Shown here piece by piece: positions 9,888 to 16,702 of a DNA stretch of 64,000 bases. The position numbers and the translations under genes are program-made. The stretch is from CAVPXC01 sp963709505 (GTDB taxonomy: Bacteria; Chloroflexota; Anaerolineae; JAAEKA01). The notes under the pieces were generated by a model that searched no databases, was not told the origin of the DNA, and saw only the letters and a list, made by a program, of their open reading frames with translations. Location: positions 1 to 64,000 of the forward strand of contig CAVPXC010000015.1 of assembly GCA_963709505.1 (NCBI GenBank). Reading direction: 5' to 3'. Numbering within the stretch: the first letter of the stretch is position 1; each line of letters opens with the position of its first letter.

Positions 9888-10505
9888 CTAGACTTTTTCG
9901 AGCTGCAGGAAATCCACGTCGACCGGTGTGTCGCGGTTAAAGAAGGACACCATGACGCGCGCACGTCCCTTGTCCGGGAACAGCTCTTGCACAACGCCAA
10001 TAAACTCCGAAAAGGCGCCTTCGACAATGCGTACCTTCTGTCCTACCTTGAAGTCAACCTTGATCTTTGGCTCATCAGACTCCAGTTGGCGCATGATCCG
10101 CTTGACTTCGTCGTCGGGCAACGCTGTAGGCTTATTACCCATACCGACAAAACCGGTCACGTTGGGCGTGTTGCGCACTACATACCAAGATTGCTCGTCC
10201 ATGACCATCTGGACGAGCACATAGCCCGGGAACACCCGCCGTTCGACGACGCGCCGCTGCCCATCCTTGAGCTCGATCTCCTCTTCGGTTGGAACGACGA
10301 CCTGAAAAATCCGGTCCGCCATTCCCATCAATTCAATCCGATGCTCGAGGTTTTTCTTAACCTTATTCTCATACCCGGAATAGCTGTGGATAACGTACCA
10401 CTTTGCATCCACGGGTGCTTGGGGCGCGGCCTCGGTCTTGTCGACACTGATGTCTAGGACCTCGGGCGGAGCCTGAGTGCGCTTATCAGATCCTGTCTTA
10501 GCCAC
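9888..10505 (-). CDS. nusG: Transcription termination/antitermination factor NusG
   Basis: A 205-residue elongation factor that binds RNA polymerase and couples it to Rho or the ribosome. The NGN domain (WYVIHSYSGYENKVKKNLEHR, VFPGYVLVQMVMDEQSW) is followed by a C-terminal KOW domain (FKVGQKVRIVEGAFSEFIGV). About 35 polar N-terminal residues precede the NGN domain, a common extension. Intact; between secE and rplK as usual. Confidence 0.97.
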   Translation of the reverse strand: MAKTGSDKRTQAPPEVLDISVDKTEAAPQAPVDAKWYVIHSYSGYENKVKKNLEHRIELMGMADRIFQVVVPTEEEIELKDGQRRVVERRVFPGYVLVQMVMDEQSWYVVRNTPNVTGFVGMGNKPTALPDDEVKRIMRQLESDEPKIKVDFKVGQKVRIVEGAFSEFIGVVQELFPDKGRARVMVSFFNRDTPVDVDFLQLEKV

Positions 10506-10568
10506 GATTTATCTCAACCAAACTCTCGGCAACGCCTTGCGTTGCCGCTAATGCCATTACGTCGTCGG

Positions 10569-10787
10569 CTAGCCGATCGCAGTGAGAATCTGCCCAATGA
10601 TGCCACTGAACAGGAGTCCCAGTAACCACAACAAAATGGCCATAACCACGGTCACAACCAGAACAATCCACGTCAGGTTGAGAGCCTCCTCGCGGGTGGG
10701 CCAGGTCACTCTGCGCAGTTCTGCGCGAGCCTCGCGAAAATATTCGACGAGTCGATTCGGTTTTTTCTCAGTTTCAGCTTTACTCAC
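10569..10787 (-). CDS. secE: Preprotein translocase subunit SecE
   Basis: A 72-residue single-span clamp of the SecYEG channel. The amphipathic helix (NRLVEYFREARAELRRVTWP) carries the signature EL-x-R-V-T-W-P-T-R-E-E and is followed by one hydrophobic span (WIVLVVTVVMAILLWLLGLL). Length matches the short bacterial form. Upstream is tRNA-Trp, downstream nusG, as in many bacteria. Confidence 0.93.
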   Translation of the reverse strand: MSKAETEKKPNRLVEYFREARAELRRVTWPTREEALNLTWIVLVVTVVMAILLWLLGLLFSGIIGQILTAIG

Positions 10788-10887
10788 GCTGGTCTTCTCG
10801 CTTACGATTGAACTTACCGTCTGAAGCTCAAAACGGTGTCCTACCAGAAATGACGGCTCATGTTTCTACGTACGACTGAATTCGAAC

Positions 10888-10963
10888 TGGCAGGCGTGGC
10901 AGGACTTGAACCCGCAACCTACGGATTTGGAGACCGTTGCTCTACCAATTGAGCTACACGCCT
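10888..10963 (-). tRNA. trnW: tRNA-Trp (CCA)
   Basis: Cloverleaf of 76 nt: acceptor AGGCGTG/CACGCCT, D-arm GCTCAATTGGTAGAGC, anticodon loop CTCCAAA (anticodon CCA), T-arm with GGTTCAAGTCC, discriminator G, and an encoded 3' CCA. It lies in the tuf-rpmG-trnW-secE segment. Other tRNAs of this operon do not encode CCA. Confidence 0.95.
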
Positions 10964-10967
10964 GTGT

Positions 10968-11074
10968 TAACGATGAACGATGAATGATGAGTTATGAATT
11001 GCCAGAGTCCAGAGTATTGACGAACTCCAGTTCTTCCGCATTCATCACTCATCACTCACCATTCATCGTTCATT
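10968..11074. repeat. GATGAACGATGA-type word repeat, inverted pair
   Basis: Left arm (10968-11000): AACGATGAACGATGAATGA with further degenerate copies. Right arm (11038-11074): CATCACTCATCACTC and CATTCATCGTTCATT. The arms are near-complementary and would form a large stem with a ~40-nt loop between rpmG and tRNA-Trp inside the operon transcript. The same family is at 12722-12795 and 48878-48914. No gene content. Confidence 0.75.
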
Positions 11075-11077
11075 AAT

Positions 11078-11242
11078 TTACTTGGTCTCCCGATGCATGG
11101 TATGGATCCGGCATCGAGGGCAGTACTTCTTAAGCTCTAGCCGCGCCTGATCGTTGCGGCGGTTCTTTTCCGACGTGTAGTTGCGCTCTTTGCACTCCGT
11201 ACACGCCAACGTAATCACAACACGAACTGCTTTCTTTGCCAT
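11078..11242 (-). CDS. rpmG: 50S ribosomal protein L33
   Basis: A 54-residue zinc-type L33 (MAKKAVRVVITLACTECKER...CPRCRIHTMHRETK). Two Cys pairs, C-T-E-C and C-P-R-C, show the zinc-binding (C+) form. It lies between tuf and tRNA-Trp, the usual position. No frame defects. Confidence 0.95.
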   Translation of the reverse strand: MAKKAVRVVITLACTECKERNYTSEKNRRNDQARLELKKYCPRCRIHTMHRETK

Positions 11243-11353
11243 GTCTATCTCTCGGGTCTAAGTAGATGAGGAGATTTTTGCCTCCTCACCTACTTGTGCT
11301 CTTAGGTTGAACCTCTAGTCGATCGCATTTGGGCAGATTTTATTGCCCGCCGA

Positions 11354-12553
11354 TCATTCAAGGATCTTGGTGATGACGCCTGCGCCGACGGTGCGGCCGC
11401 CTTCGCGGATGGCGAAACGGGAACCGGCTTCGAGGCCGACGGGGACGATCAGCTCGATCTCGAGGTTGACGTTGTCGCCGGGCATGACCATCTCAACACC
11501 CGCCGGCAGCTTGCAATTGCCGGTCACGTCCATCGTGCGGATGTAGAACTGGGGCCGGTAGCCCTGGAAGAAGGGGGTATGACGGCCACCCTCTTCCTTC
11601 TTCAGCACGTACACCTCGCCCATGAAGCGCGTGTGCGGCGTGATGCTGCCCGGCTTGGCCAGCACCTGGCCGCGCTCGATCTCTTCACGCTGGACGCCGC
11701 GCAGCAGACAGCCGACGTTGTCGCCGGCCTCGCCGCGGTCGAGGATCTTGCGGAACATCTCGACGCCGGTCACCACCACCTTACGTGTGGGCTTCAGACC
11801 GACAATCTCGATTTCCTCCATCGTCTTGACCGTCCCGCGCTCGATACGCCCCGTCACCACCGTCCCACGCCCCTTGATCGAGAACACATCCTCGACCGGC
11901 ATCAGGAACGGCTTCTCTGTCTCGCGCACCGGCGTCGGGATGTAAGAATCCACCGCACGCATCAACTCCCAGATGCAGGCATACTCCGGCGCTTCCGGAT
12001 CCTTGCTCGTGCACTGCAACGCATGCAAGGCACTGCCCCGCACCACCGGCACGTCGTCGCCCGGGAACTTCTGCGCCGACAGCAGCTCGCGCAGCTCCAG
12101 CTCCACCAGCTCCAGCAGCTCCTCGTCTTCCATCTGGTCGACCTTGTTCAGGAAGACCACCATCGCCGGCACTTCCACCTGCCGCGCCAGCAACACGTGC
12201 TCCCGCGTCTGGGGCATCGGCCCTTCCGGCGCTGCCACCACCAGGATCGCACCGTCCATCTGCGCCGCACCGGTGATCATGTTCTTGATGTAGTCGGCAT
12301 GGCCCGGACAGTCCACATGGGCATAGTGACGATTCTCCGTCTCATACTCCACGTGCGCAATCGCAATCGTGATGCCGCGCGCCTTTTCCTCCGGCGCATT
12401 GTCGATCGAATCGAATGCCCGATAGTTGGCCCAGCCCTTCAGCGCCAGCACCTTCGTGATCGCTGCTGTCAATGTCGTCTTGCCGTGATCGATGTGGCCA
12501 ATCGTGCCTACGTTCACGTGCGGCTTGGTTCGAGCAAAGACCTGTTTGGCCAT
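11354..12553 (-). CDS. tuf: Translation elongation factor Tu
   Basis: A 399-residue GTPase that delivers aminoacyl-tRNA to the ribosome. G1 is GHIDHGKTTLTAAIT (Ile where Val is more usual), switch I RGITIAIAHVEY, G3 DCPGHADY, G4 NKVDQ and G5 GSALHAL; domains II and III follow (FSIKGRGTVVTGRIERG; VMPGDNVNLEIELI). I start at 12553 (MAKQVFARTKPHVNVG), with AGGAGGC upstream; 22 more residues are open upstream but not conserved. tRNA-Thr(GGT) precedes it. Confidence 0.97.
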   Translation of the reverse strand: MAKQVFARTKPHVNVGTIGHIDHGKTTLTAAITKVLALKGWANYRAFDSIDNAPEEKARGITIAIAHVEYETENRHYAHVDCPGHADYIKNMITGAAQMDGAILVVAAPEGPMPQTREHVLLARQVEVPAMVVFLNKVDQMEDEELLELVELELRELLSAQKFPGDDVPVVRGSALHALQCTSKDPEAPEYACIWELMRAVDSYIPTPVRETEKPFLMPVEDVFSIKGRGTVVTGRIERGTVKTMEEIEIVGLKPTRKVVVTGVEMFRKILDRGEAGDNVGCLLRGVQREEIERGQVLAKPGSITPHTRFMGEVYVLKKEEGGRHTPFFQGYRPQFYIRTMDVTGNCKLPAGVEMVMPGDNVNLEIELIVPVGLEAGSRFAIREGGRTVGAGVITKILE

Positions 12554-12644
12554 GAAAAAAAGCCTCCTAAGCTGTTCATTCGCGACGGGGCCGCCCCAGG
12601 CAAGGGCGGCCACACGCACTTCTACGATAATCTCTTGTTGCGAG

Positions 12645-12717
12645 AGCCCTCGATCGGACTTGAACCGATGACCCCGTTCTTACCAAGAACGTGCTCTACC
12701 GACTGAGCTACGAGGGC
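12645..12717 (-). tRNA. trnT: tRNA-Thr (GGT)
   Basis: 73 nt: acceptor GCCCTCG/CGAGGGC, D-arm GCTCAGTCGGTAGAGC, anticodon stem CGTTC/GAACG with loop TTGGTAA (anticodon GGT), T-arm GGTTCAAGTCC, discriminator T, no encoded CCA. Directly upstream of tuf. Confidence 0.95.
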
Positions 12718-12721
12718 AGGC

Positions 12722-12795
12722 GAGTGATGAACGATGAGTGCTGAATGATGAGTGACAGAAACAACTCATCGTTCATCATTCAGCACTCATCATTC
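12722..12795. repeat. GATGAACGATGA-type word repeat, inverted pair
   Basis: GTGATGAACGATGAGTGC with TGAATGATGAGTGACAG, then after a short AACAA loop the complement CTCATCGTTCATCATTCAGC and ACTCATCATTCTG. A nearly perfect hairpin of about 32 bp between two tRNA genes of the same operon, so it could be an RNA processing element. Same family as 10968-11074. Confidence 0.8.
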
Positions 12796-12846
12796 TGTGT
12801 GGGCAGGGGCGGATTCGAACCACCGAAGGCGATAGCCAGCTGATTT

Positions 12847-13458
12847 CGTCCCAACTACGGCTTTCGCCGCCAGCTTACGCTGTTTGTGGGCTGGACTTTG
12901 TCTTCATCCGGTCTGGATGCTTCCCGTCAAGTCTCTACACCGTCCCAACAGGGACTGGCTCGGCATTACCATCTCCTAGAGGATTTACCGAATTTGGGAA
13001 GTTTTCATCTGCAGATTCCTCTGCAGCGCTGCAAAAGTCACCAGTGCTAACAAGGAGATATTGCTCCCACTTGGACCACTTTGTTACCCGACCAACATTA
13101 ATGGTGACTTGATCGGCGATTTCTGCGAATGGAATAGCATAAGATCGACCGTTGGCGCACAGAATGAACAGAAGATCAAAATCTCCCGGTTGGTACCTGA
13201 TTCTGTGATTTCCTGCGCTTCTGTTGCCGCCAGATACATAAAGGGGCACTGAGAAGATGCCAGGGTTACCTTCGTATCCGGCGAACTTACACTGCACCGC
13301 AAGAAAATCGCCTTCTTTTTCAATCACCAAGTCGTATTTGGCCGTGTCCGACAGTGGAATGCTCACCGTGTATCCCATAGATACAAAGTGCATGATTGCA
13401 CTGGCGACAGCCAAGTTGCCTTTCTGCTTGTTTTCCATAGGGCAAACTCGACTCCTTT
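12847..13458 (-). ncRNA. Group I self-splicing intron (612 nt) in tRNA-Tyr
   Basis: The 3' third carries the catalytic core: a Q-like segment GGTAATGCCGAGCC, an R-like segment GTAGAGACTTGACGGGAAGC, P8 GCATCC/GGATG, the S-like segment GAAGACAAAGTCC (P7 = GACTT/AAGTC), then P9 hairpins (GGCGGCGAAAGCCG). It is close in wording to cyanobacterial tRNA introns (subgroup IC3, inference). P1 can form between exon GACT and intron AGTC. The 5' two thirds encode a homing endonuclease whose last codons overlap the core. Ends with omega-G at 12847. Confidence 0.88.
12935..13438 (-). CDS. PD-(D/E)XK homing endonuclease encoded in the tRNA-Tyr intron
   Basis: A 167-residue protein starting 21 nt inside the intron, with AAAGGAG at the very 5' end of the intron as a possible ribosome site. 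The N-terminal half has the pattern of intron-associated PD-(D/E)XK nucleases: KGNLAVASAIMHFVSMGY, IPLSDTAKYDLVIEKEGDF, then VQCKF, with D36 and K51 as likely catalytic residues. Such nucleases are known from group I introns in cyanobacterial tRNA-fMet (I-Ssp6803I); this would be a relative in a tRNA-Tyr intron. The stop TAG lies inside the R-like core element, so coding and ribozyme sequences overlap at the 3' end. Expected role: cutting intronless tRNA-Tyr alleles for homing. Confidence 0.82.
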   Translation of the reverse strand: MENKQKGNLAVASAIMHFVSMGYTVSIPLSDTAKYDLVIEKEGDFLAVQCKFAGYEGNPGIFSVPLYVSGGNRSAGNHRIRYQPGDFDLLFILCANGRSYAIPFAEIADQVTINVGRVTKWSKWEQYLLVSTGDFCSAAEESADENFPNSVNPLGDGNAEPVPVGTV

Positions 13459-13554
13459 ACAGTCAGCCCCCTTTGGCCGCTTGGGTACCTGCCCATATAC
13501 AGATTTTAAGGGATCGGTAGCCCTCTCAATGACCGATCAGTGCCGTCAGCCAGG

Positions 13555-13628
13555 AGCCGACGGCCGGACTTGAACCGGCAACCGTCCGCTTACAAGGCGG
13601 ATGCTCTACCGAATTGAGCTACGTCGGC
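13555..13628 (-). tRNA. trnT: tRNA-Thr (TGT)
   Basis: 74 nt: acceptor GCCGACG/CGTCGGC, D-arm GCTCAATTCGGTAGAGC, anticodon stem TCCGC/GCGGA with loop CTTGTAA (anticodon TGT), T-arm GGTTCAAGTCC, discriminator T; the following bases are CCT, not CCA. First gene of the translation operon; tRNA-Tyr follows 60 bp later. Confidence 0.95.
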
Positions 13629-13712
13629 TTGCCCTATTCAAGGCATTGTAGCACACAACGGTGCTTAACCAAAAAAAACTGCTGCAAGCCGACTGCTTGG
13701 CAGCACTATGGG

Positions 13713-13741
13713 AGTATACGTAGGAGCGCTTGCTTTGTCAA
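13713..13741 (-). promoter_or_regulatory. Promoter of the tRNA-tuf-ribosomal protein operon
   Basis: TTGACA (13736-13741 on the minus strand), exactly 17 bp, TATACT (13713-13718): near-consensus sigma-70 promoter. Expected start about 13706, some 78 nt before tRNA-Thr(TGT). No other strong promoter was seen down to the L10 leader. Confidence 0.85.
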
Positions 13742-14571
13742 ATGCCAAGAGACTGAAGCATCGAAGCCGGCAACACGATCTCTACCGGACCGCCATCGCT
13801 GACCAGGAACGGATTGCTTTCCGGCGCGCCGCCCGGCCGGCCGTAGATCCGGTTCAGGATCGCCCGCTCGCGCTGCCCGATGCGCTGCAGAAATATCCCC
13901 GGCTCCTGCAGCGATCTCCATGCCTCAAACCCGCGCTCCAGGAAATCCTGCATCTCGGCCCAGCCAAGACGCAGCGCCGGCCCACGCGCCAGACGCAGGG
14001 TAGTGTGAACGAACGGCACTCTCCGCACCCGCTCAAGCTGATGGCCCACCTCGACGATGAGATCGATCTGCCGCGCTCGTATGTCGTAGTTGTCGCACAG
14101 TCGATAGGCCTCTTCGTATTGCCACCGCTCAAAACGATCGGTGACGCCCAGATGTGTCCGCATGGCCTCGGCCAGCGCCAGGTCGAGCTGCTGCGTCAGC
14201 GAGTTAACCTCCAACGCCATGGCCAGTGGGTGGAGGGTTGCCTCTGGCAAAAAGCGATTCATGAAGTGGTAAACACGGTGCCCGTCATAGTCGCGCTGGG
14301 TGAAGTCCTTCGGCGCATAGATGTCATCCAGAAAGAAAGCACAGGCCTGGCCAAAGCTGGGGTCTGCCAGCATATCGGCGTGCGTGCGTGACAGCCGTAC
14401 CGACTGCCACGCGCTAAGCGTGGCGATCAACGGCGACAACTGCTTGCCTTCGACGAGCTCGTGATGAGCCATGCTGGCGCGCAGATTGACCATCAGCCGC
14501 CCTGCGTCCTTCAGGCTCGGCAGTTGGTGATGGGACTGCTCGGTCGTGTCAGGTGTCGTCGTTGTGTCCAT
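13738..14571 (-). CDS. FFLEE-motif-like protein of unknown function
   Basis: A 277-residue soluble protein. I recall a family, often seen in proteobacteria, with the motif FFLEELYGPKDFSQRD; here it reads FFLDDIYAPKDFTQRD (about residue 78). Other notable stretches are HRVYHFMNRFLPEATLHPLA and YEEAYRLCDNYDIRARQIDL, mostly helical. No catalytic motif, signal peptide or membrane span is visible. The start at 14571 follows CGGAG; an ATG at 14598 is less likely because TATACT lies just upstream of it and would be its -10 box. Its 3' end overlaps the tRNA operon promoter. Function unknown. Confidence 0.6.
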   Translation of the reverse strand: MDTTTTPDTTEQSHHQLPSLKDAGRLMVNLRASMAHHELVEGKQLSPLIATLSAWQSVRLSRTHADMLADPSFGQACAFFLDDIYAPKDFTQRDYDGHRVYHFMNRFLPEATLHPLAMALEVNSLTQQLDLALAEAMRTHLGVTDRFERWQYEEAYRLCDNYDIRARQIDLIVEVGHQLERVRRVPFVHTTLRLARGPALRLGWAEMQDFLERGFEAWRSLQEPGIFLQRIGQRERAILNRIYGRPGGAPESNPFLVSDGGPVEIVLPASMLQSLGI

Positions 14572-14730
14572 AAAAAACCAGCTCCGCAGAGTGTTCATAC
14601 AGTATACACCGTCCTGTGTCCCAACACAAAGCGCTGAAAGACGGCCTTGACATTCGCCCAGCGATCGTTTACACTTCACTCGTCGGACCTGGCAGCCGGC
14701 AGGGCTGCAGTTGGACATCCTGGAGGACCC

Positions 14731-15162
14731 ATGACCCTGTACGAGCAGGACTTCTATCAGTGGACACAGCAACAGGCGGGCCTGCTGAAGGCGGGCCGGT
14801 GGAGAGAAATCGATCGTGAGCATCTCGTGGAGGAGATTGAAACGATGGGGCGGAGTGAGCGCGCACAATTGGAAACGCGGTTGGGCTTGCTGCTAATGCA
14901 CCTACTCAAGTGGCAGTATCAGCCGAAGCTACGCTCGCGCAGCTGGCTTGCCACCATCAAGGAACAGCGCCGTCGCGTGGGGCGGCTGATCGACCGCAAC
15001 CCGAGCCTGACGCCTGTTCTCGGCGAAAGCCTAGCCATAGCCTACGGAGACGCTGTGCTGATGGCCGAAGAAGAGACTGGTATTTCTGAAGAGACCTTCC
15101 CGGCGCAGTGTCCCTATACTCTGGAAGAAGTACTGGACTGGAGATTCCTGCCAGACACGTGA
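14731..15162 (+). CDS. DUF29 family protein
   Basis: A 143-residue protein with the DUF29 pattern: LYEQDFYQWTQQQAGLLKAG, REIDREHLVEEIETMGRSER, LLMHLLKWQYQPKLRSRSW. DUF29 proteins are common in cyanobacteria and Chloroflexota and have no proven role. The ATG at 14731 has TGGAGGA at ideal distance, so I reject the longer frame from 14647. Divergent from the FFLEE-like gene. Confidence 0.85.
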   Translation: MTLYEQDFYQWTQQQAGLLKAGRWREIDREHLVEEIETMGRSERAQLETRLGLLLMHLLKWQYQPKLRSRSWLATIKEQRRRVGRLIDRNPSLTPVLGESLAIAYGDAVLMAEEETGISEETFPAQCPYTLEEVLDWRFLPDT

Positions 15163-15725
15163 TTTGTTGCGAGATACCCTTTGCTGGCTTCCCCGAACTA
15201 TTTCGGAGTAAGAAACACAGGAGCACCGCTGGATCGGGCGATGCTCCTGTTGACTCTCCTAACTTTCTCCCGACCGCTGAACATCTTGGATTGACAAAGT
15301 TCATCCGGGATTCTTGTGACGTTGAGTGCTCTGTTAAGTTAATTTTTGTGCTGTGTCATCCTGAGACCCCGCATCCCGCGGGCGGTATTGGCAAACAAAG
15401 AAACTTGATCGTGTCACTGGCGCTGCGCCGTGAGGCTCGGCGAAGGATCTCCGTTTGCATCCACGCCGAGATGCTTCGGCGGACCTACTCATGACATACC
15501 ATGTCATTCGTTTGCGAATACCGCCCGCGGGATGCGGGGTCTCAGCATGACATAACTAGGCAAGTTTCTGAGGAGTGCTCCGTAAAGTTAGTTTTTGCAT
15601 GGTGTCATCCTTCGCCGAGCCTCAGGATGACACCACGCAAGGATTAATTTTCCAGAGTAATGAGTGTCCTCTTGAAAATCCGGGATAACTCGTTCTTAGA
15701 TCATTGCTTCGAACGAAAGATGCCC
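15163..15725. repeat. Gene-free region with palindromic element
   Basis: No convincing gene. Inverted arms at 15354-15396 and 15510-15553 share GTCATCCTGAGACCCCGCAT, CCCGCGGGCGGTATT and GCAAAC, 113 bp apart. A second hairpin, GGTGTCATCCT/AGGATGACACC, is at 15601-15634, and its loop word (CCTTCGCCGAGCCTC) is the complement of 15427-15447. A ~38-bp direct repeat starting GAGTGCTC is at 15324 and 15573. It looks like a decayed, nested palindromic element (MITE- or REP-like). Confidence 0.6.
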
Positions 15726-16637
15726 CTAAGGCGCTGCTTCGGATGGCGTCAGTATTTCCCCAGCAGTCACCACTTTGTAGCCCGCGTCCTGAAAGCCCTT
15801 CAAAAGTAACGGCAGCGCGTCTACGTCGATCTGCCGGCTGGTGTGCATGTAGTACAGCGCGCCCGGCGCCGCGTTGCCGATGACGTTATCGTAAATGGAC
15901 TGAACCGTCGCGCCGTCACGCCAGTCCTCCGAGCCATAGGTCCAGATGATAGTCGTCCACCCCAGATCGTAGGCGGTTTTGAGGCTGATCTTGCTGCGAG
16001 AGCCAAAAGGCGGCCGAAAGTAGGGCTTGGTAGTCTGGCCAGTTAACTCCTTGACCAGGGCTTCCGTGTCCATCAGCTCCTTAGTAACCTCCTCAGCCGT
16101 CATCGGTTTGAAATCGCCATGCGTCCATGAATGGTTGCCCAGCTCGTGGCCGCGCTCGGCGATGCGCTGGGTCGCTTCGGGATATTGCTGCACCCACTCC
16201 CCCTGCATGAAGAATGTCGTGCGCACACCATATTCGTCAAGCGTGTCCAACATCTGATACAGCAGCTCCGGTTCGCCTTCCACGTCGAAGCTGAGGTTGA
16301 CCTGTGGACTGCCATCGGCCGCGTACTGTGTGCCTGTGTAGACGATCTCCTCGCTCGCTGCAGGTCGATCGGAAGGCACAGGCGTATCAGTTGGCGCTGG
16401 CGTAGGTGTAGCGGTTGGCTTCGATGTGGGTGTATCGGTTGGAACCGTCGTCGGCGTATCTGTTGATGCGAGGGTCGGCGTGTTAGTTGGCGCCGACGTC
16501 GGCGTATTCACCGGCGCTGGCGTGTTTGTCTGGCTGACCGCCTGCGCCTGCTCGCCAACTCCACCACATCCTGCCAGGGCCAGAACGACCATCACCGCAA
16601 GGACTACCAGCCCGAGGACTCTCTTGCGGTTTTTCAT
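15726..16637 (-). CDS. Polysaccharide deacetylase family lipoprotein (NodB homology)
   Basis: A 303-residue exported carbohydrate esterase 4 domain. Signal peptide with lipobox (VMVVLALAGCGG), then a Thr/Pro-rich linker (NTPTSAPTNTPTLASTDTPT), then the NodB domain from about residue 95: motif 1 LSFDVEGEP, motif 2 HELGNHSWTHGDF (H-x3-H), motif 3 YFRPPFGSRSK. Motif 1 has D-V-E where D-D is usual; the first D can still act as base. Probably removes acetyl groups from a cell-surface polysaccharide. Start at 16637 (MKNRKRVLG) with GAGAAG upstream; the frame is open to 16706 only because it runs through the TTGCAGGTTGCA repeat. Confidence 0.85.
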   Translation of the reverse strand: MKNRKRVLGLVVLAVMVVLALAGCGGVGEQAQAVSQTNTPAPVNTPTSAPTNTPTLASTDTPTTVPTDTPTSKPTATPTPAPTDTPVPSDRPAASEEIVYTGTQYAADGSPQVNLSFDVEGEPELLYQMLDTLDEYGVRTTFFMQGEWVQQYPEATQRIAERGHELGNHSWTHGDFKPMTAEEVTKELMDTEALVKELTGQTTKPYFRPPFGSRSKISLKTAYDLGWTTIIWTYGSEDWRDGATVQSIYDNVIGNAAPGALYYMHTSRQIDVDALPLLLKGFQDAGYKVVTAGEILTPSEAAP

Positions 16638-16643
16638 CTTCTT

Positions 16644-16695
16644 CTCGCCACCTGCAACTTGCCACCTGCAACTTGCAACTTGCAACTTGCGACTT
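16644..16695. repeat. CAACTTGCAACTTGC-type word repeat
   Basis: Degenerate tandem units CAACTTGC / CACCTGCAACTTGC between prs and the deacetylase gene. The same family, in either orientation, is at 18908-18930, 25158-25190, 51509-51540 and 56996-57053. Confidence 0.75.
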
Positions 16696-16702
16696 GATTG
16701 CT

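Larger units (their letters stand above)
12800..13494 (-). tRNA. trnY: tRNA-Tyr (GTA) interrupted by a group I intron
   Basis: 5' exon 13494-13459 (36 nt) and 3' exon 12846-12800 (47 nt) join into an 83-nt class II tRNA: acceptor GGGCAGG/CCTGCCC, D-arm CCCAAGCGGCCAAAGGG, anticodon stem GCTGA/TCAGC with loop CTGTAAA (anticodon GTA), long variable arm (GGCTATCGCC), T-arm GGTTCGAATCC, discriminator A, no CCA. Exon 1 ends in T and the intron ends in G, the group I rule, which puts the insertion between anticodon bases 35 and 36. Functional Tyr decoding would depend on splicing. Confidence 0.9.
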
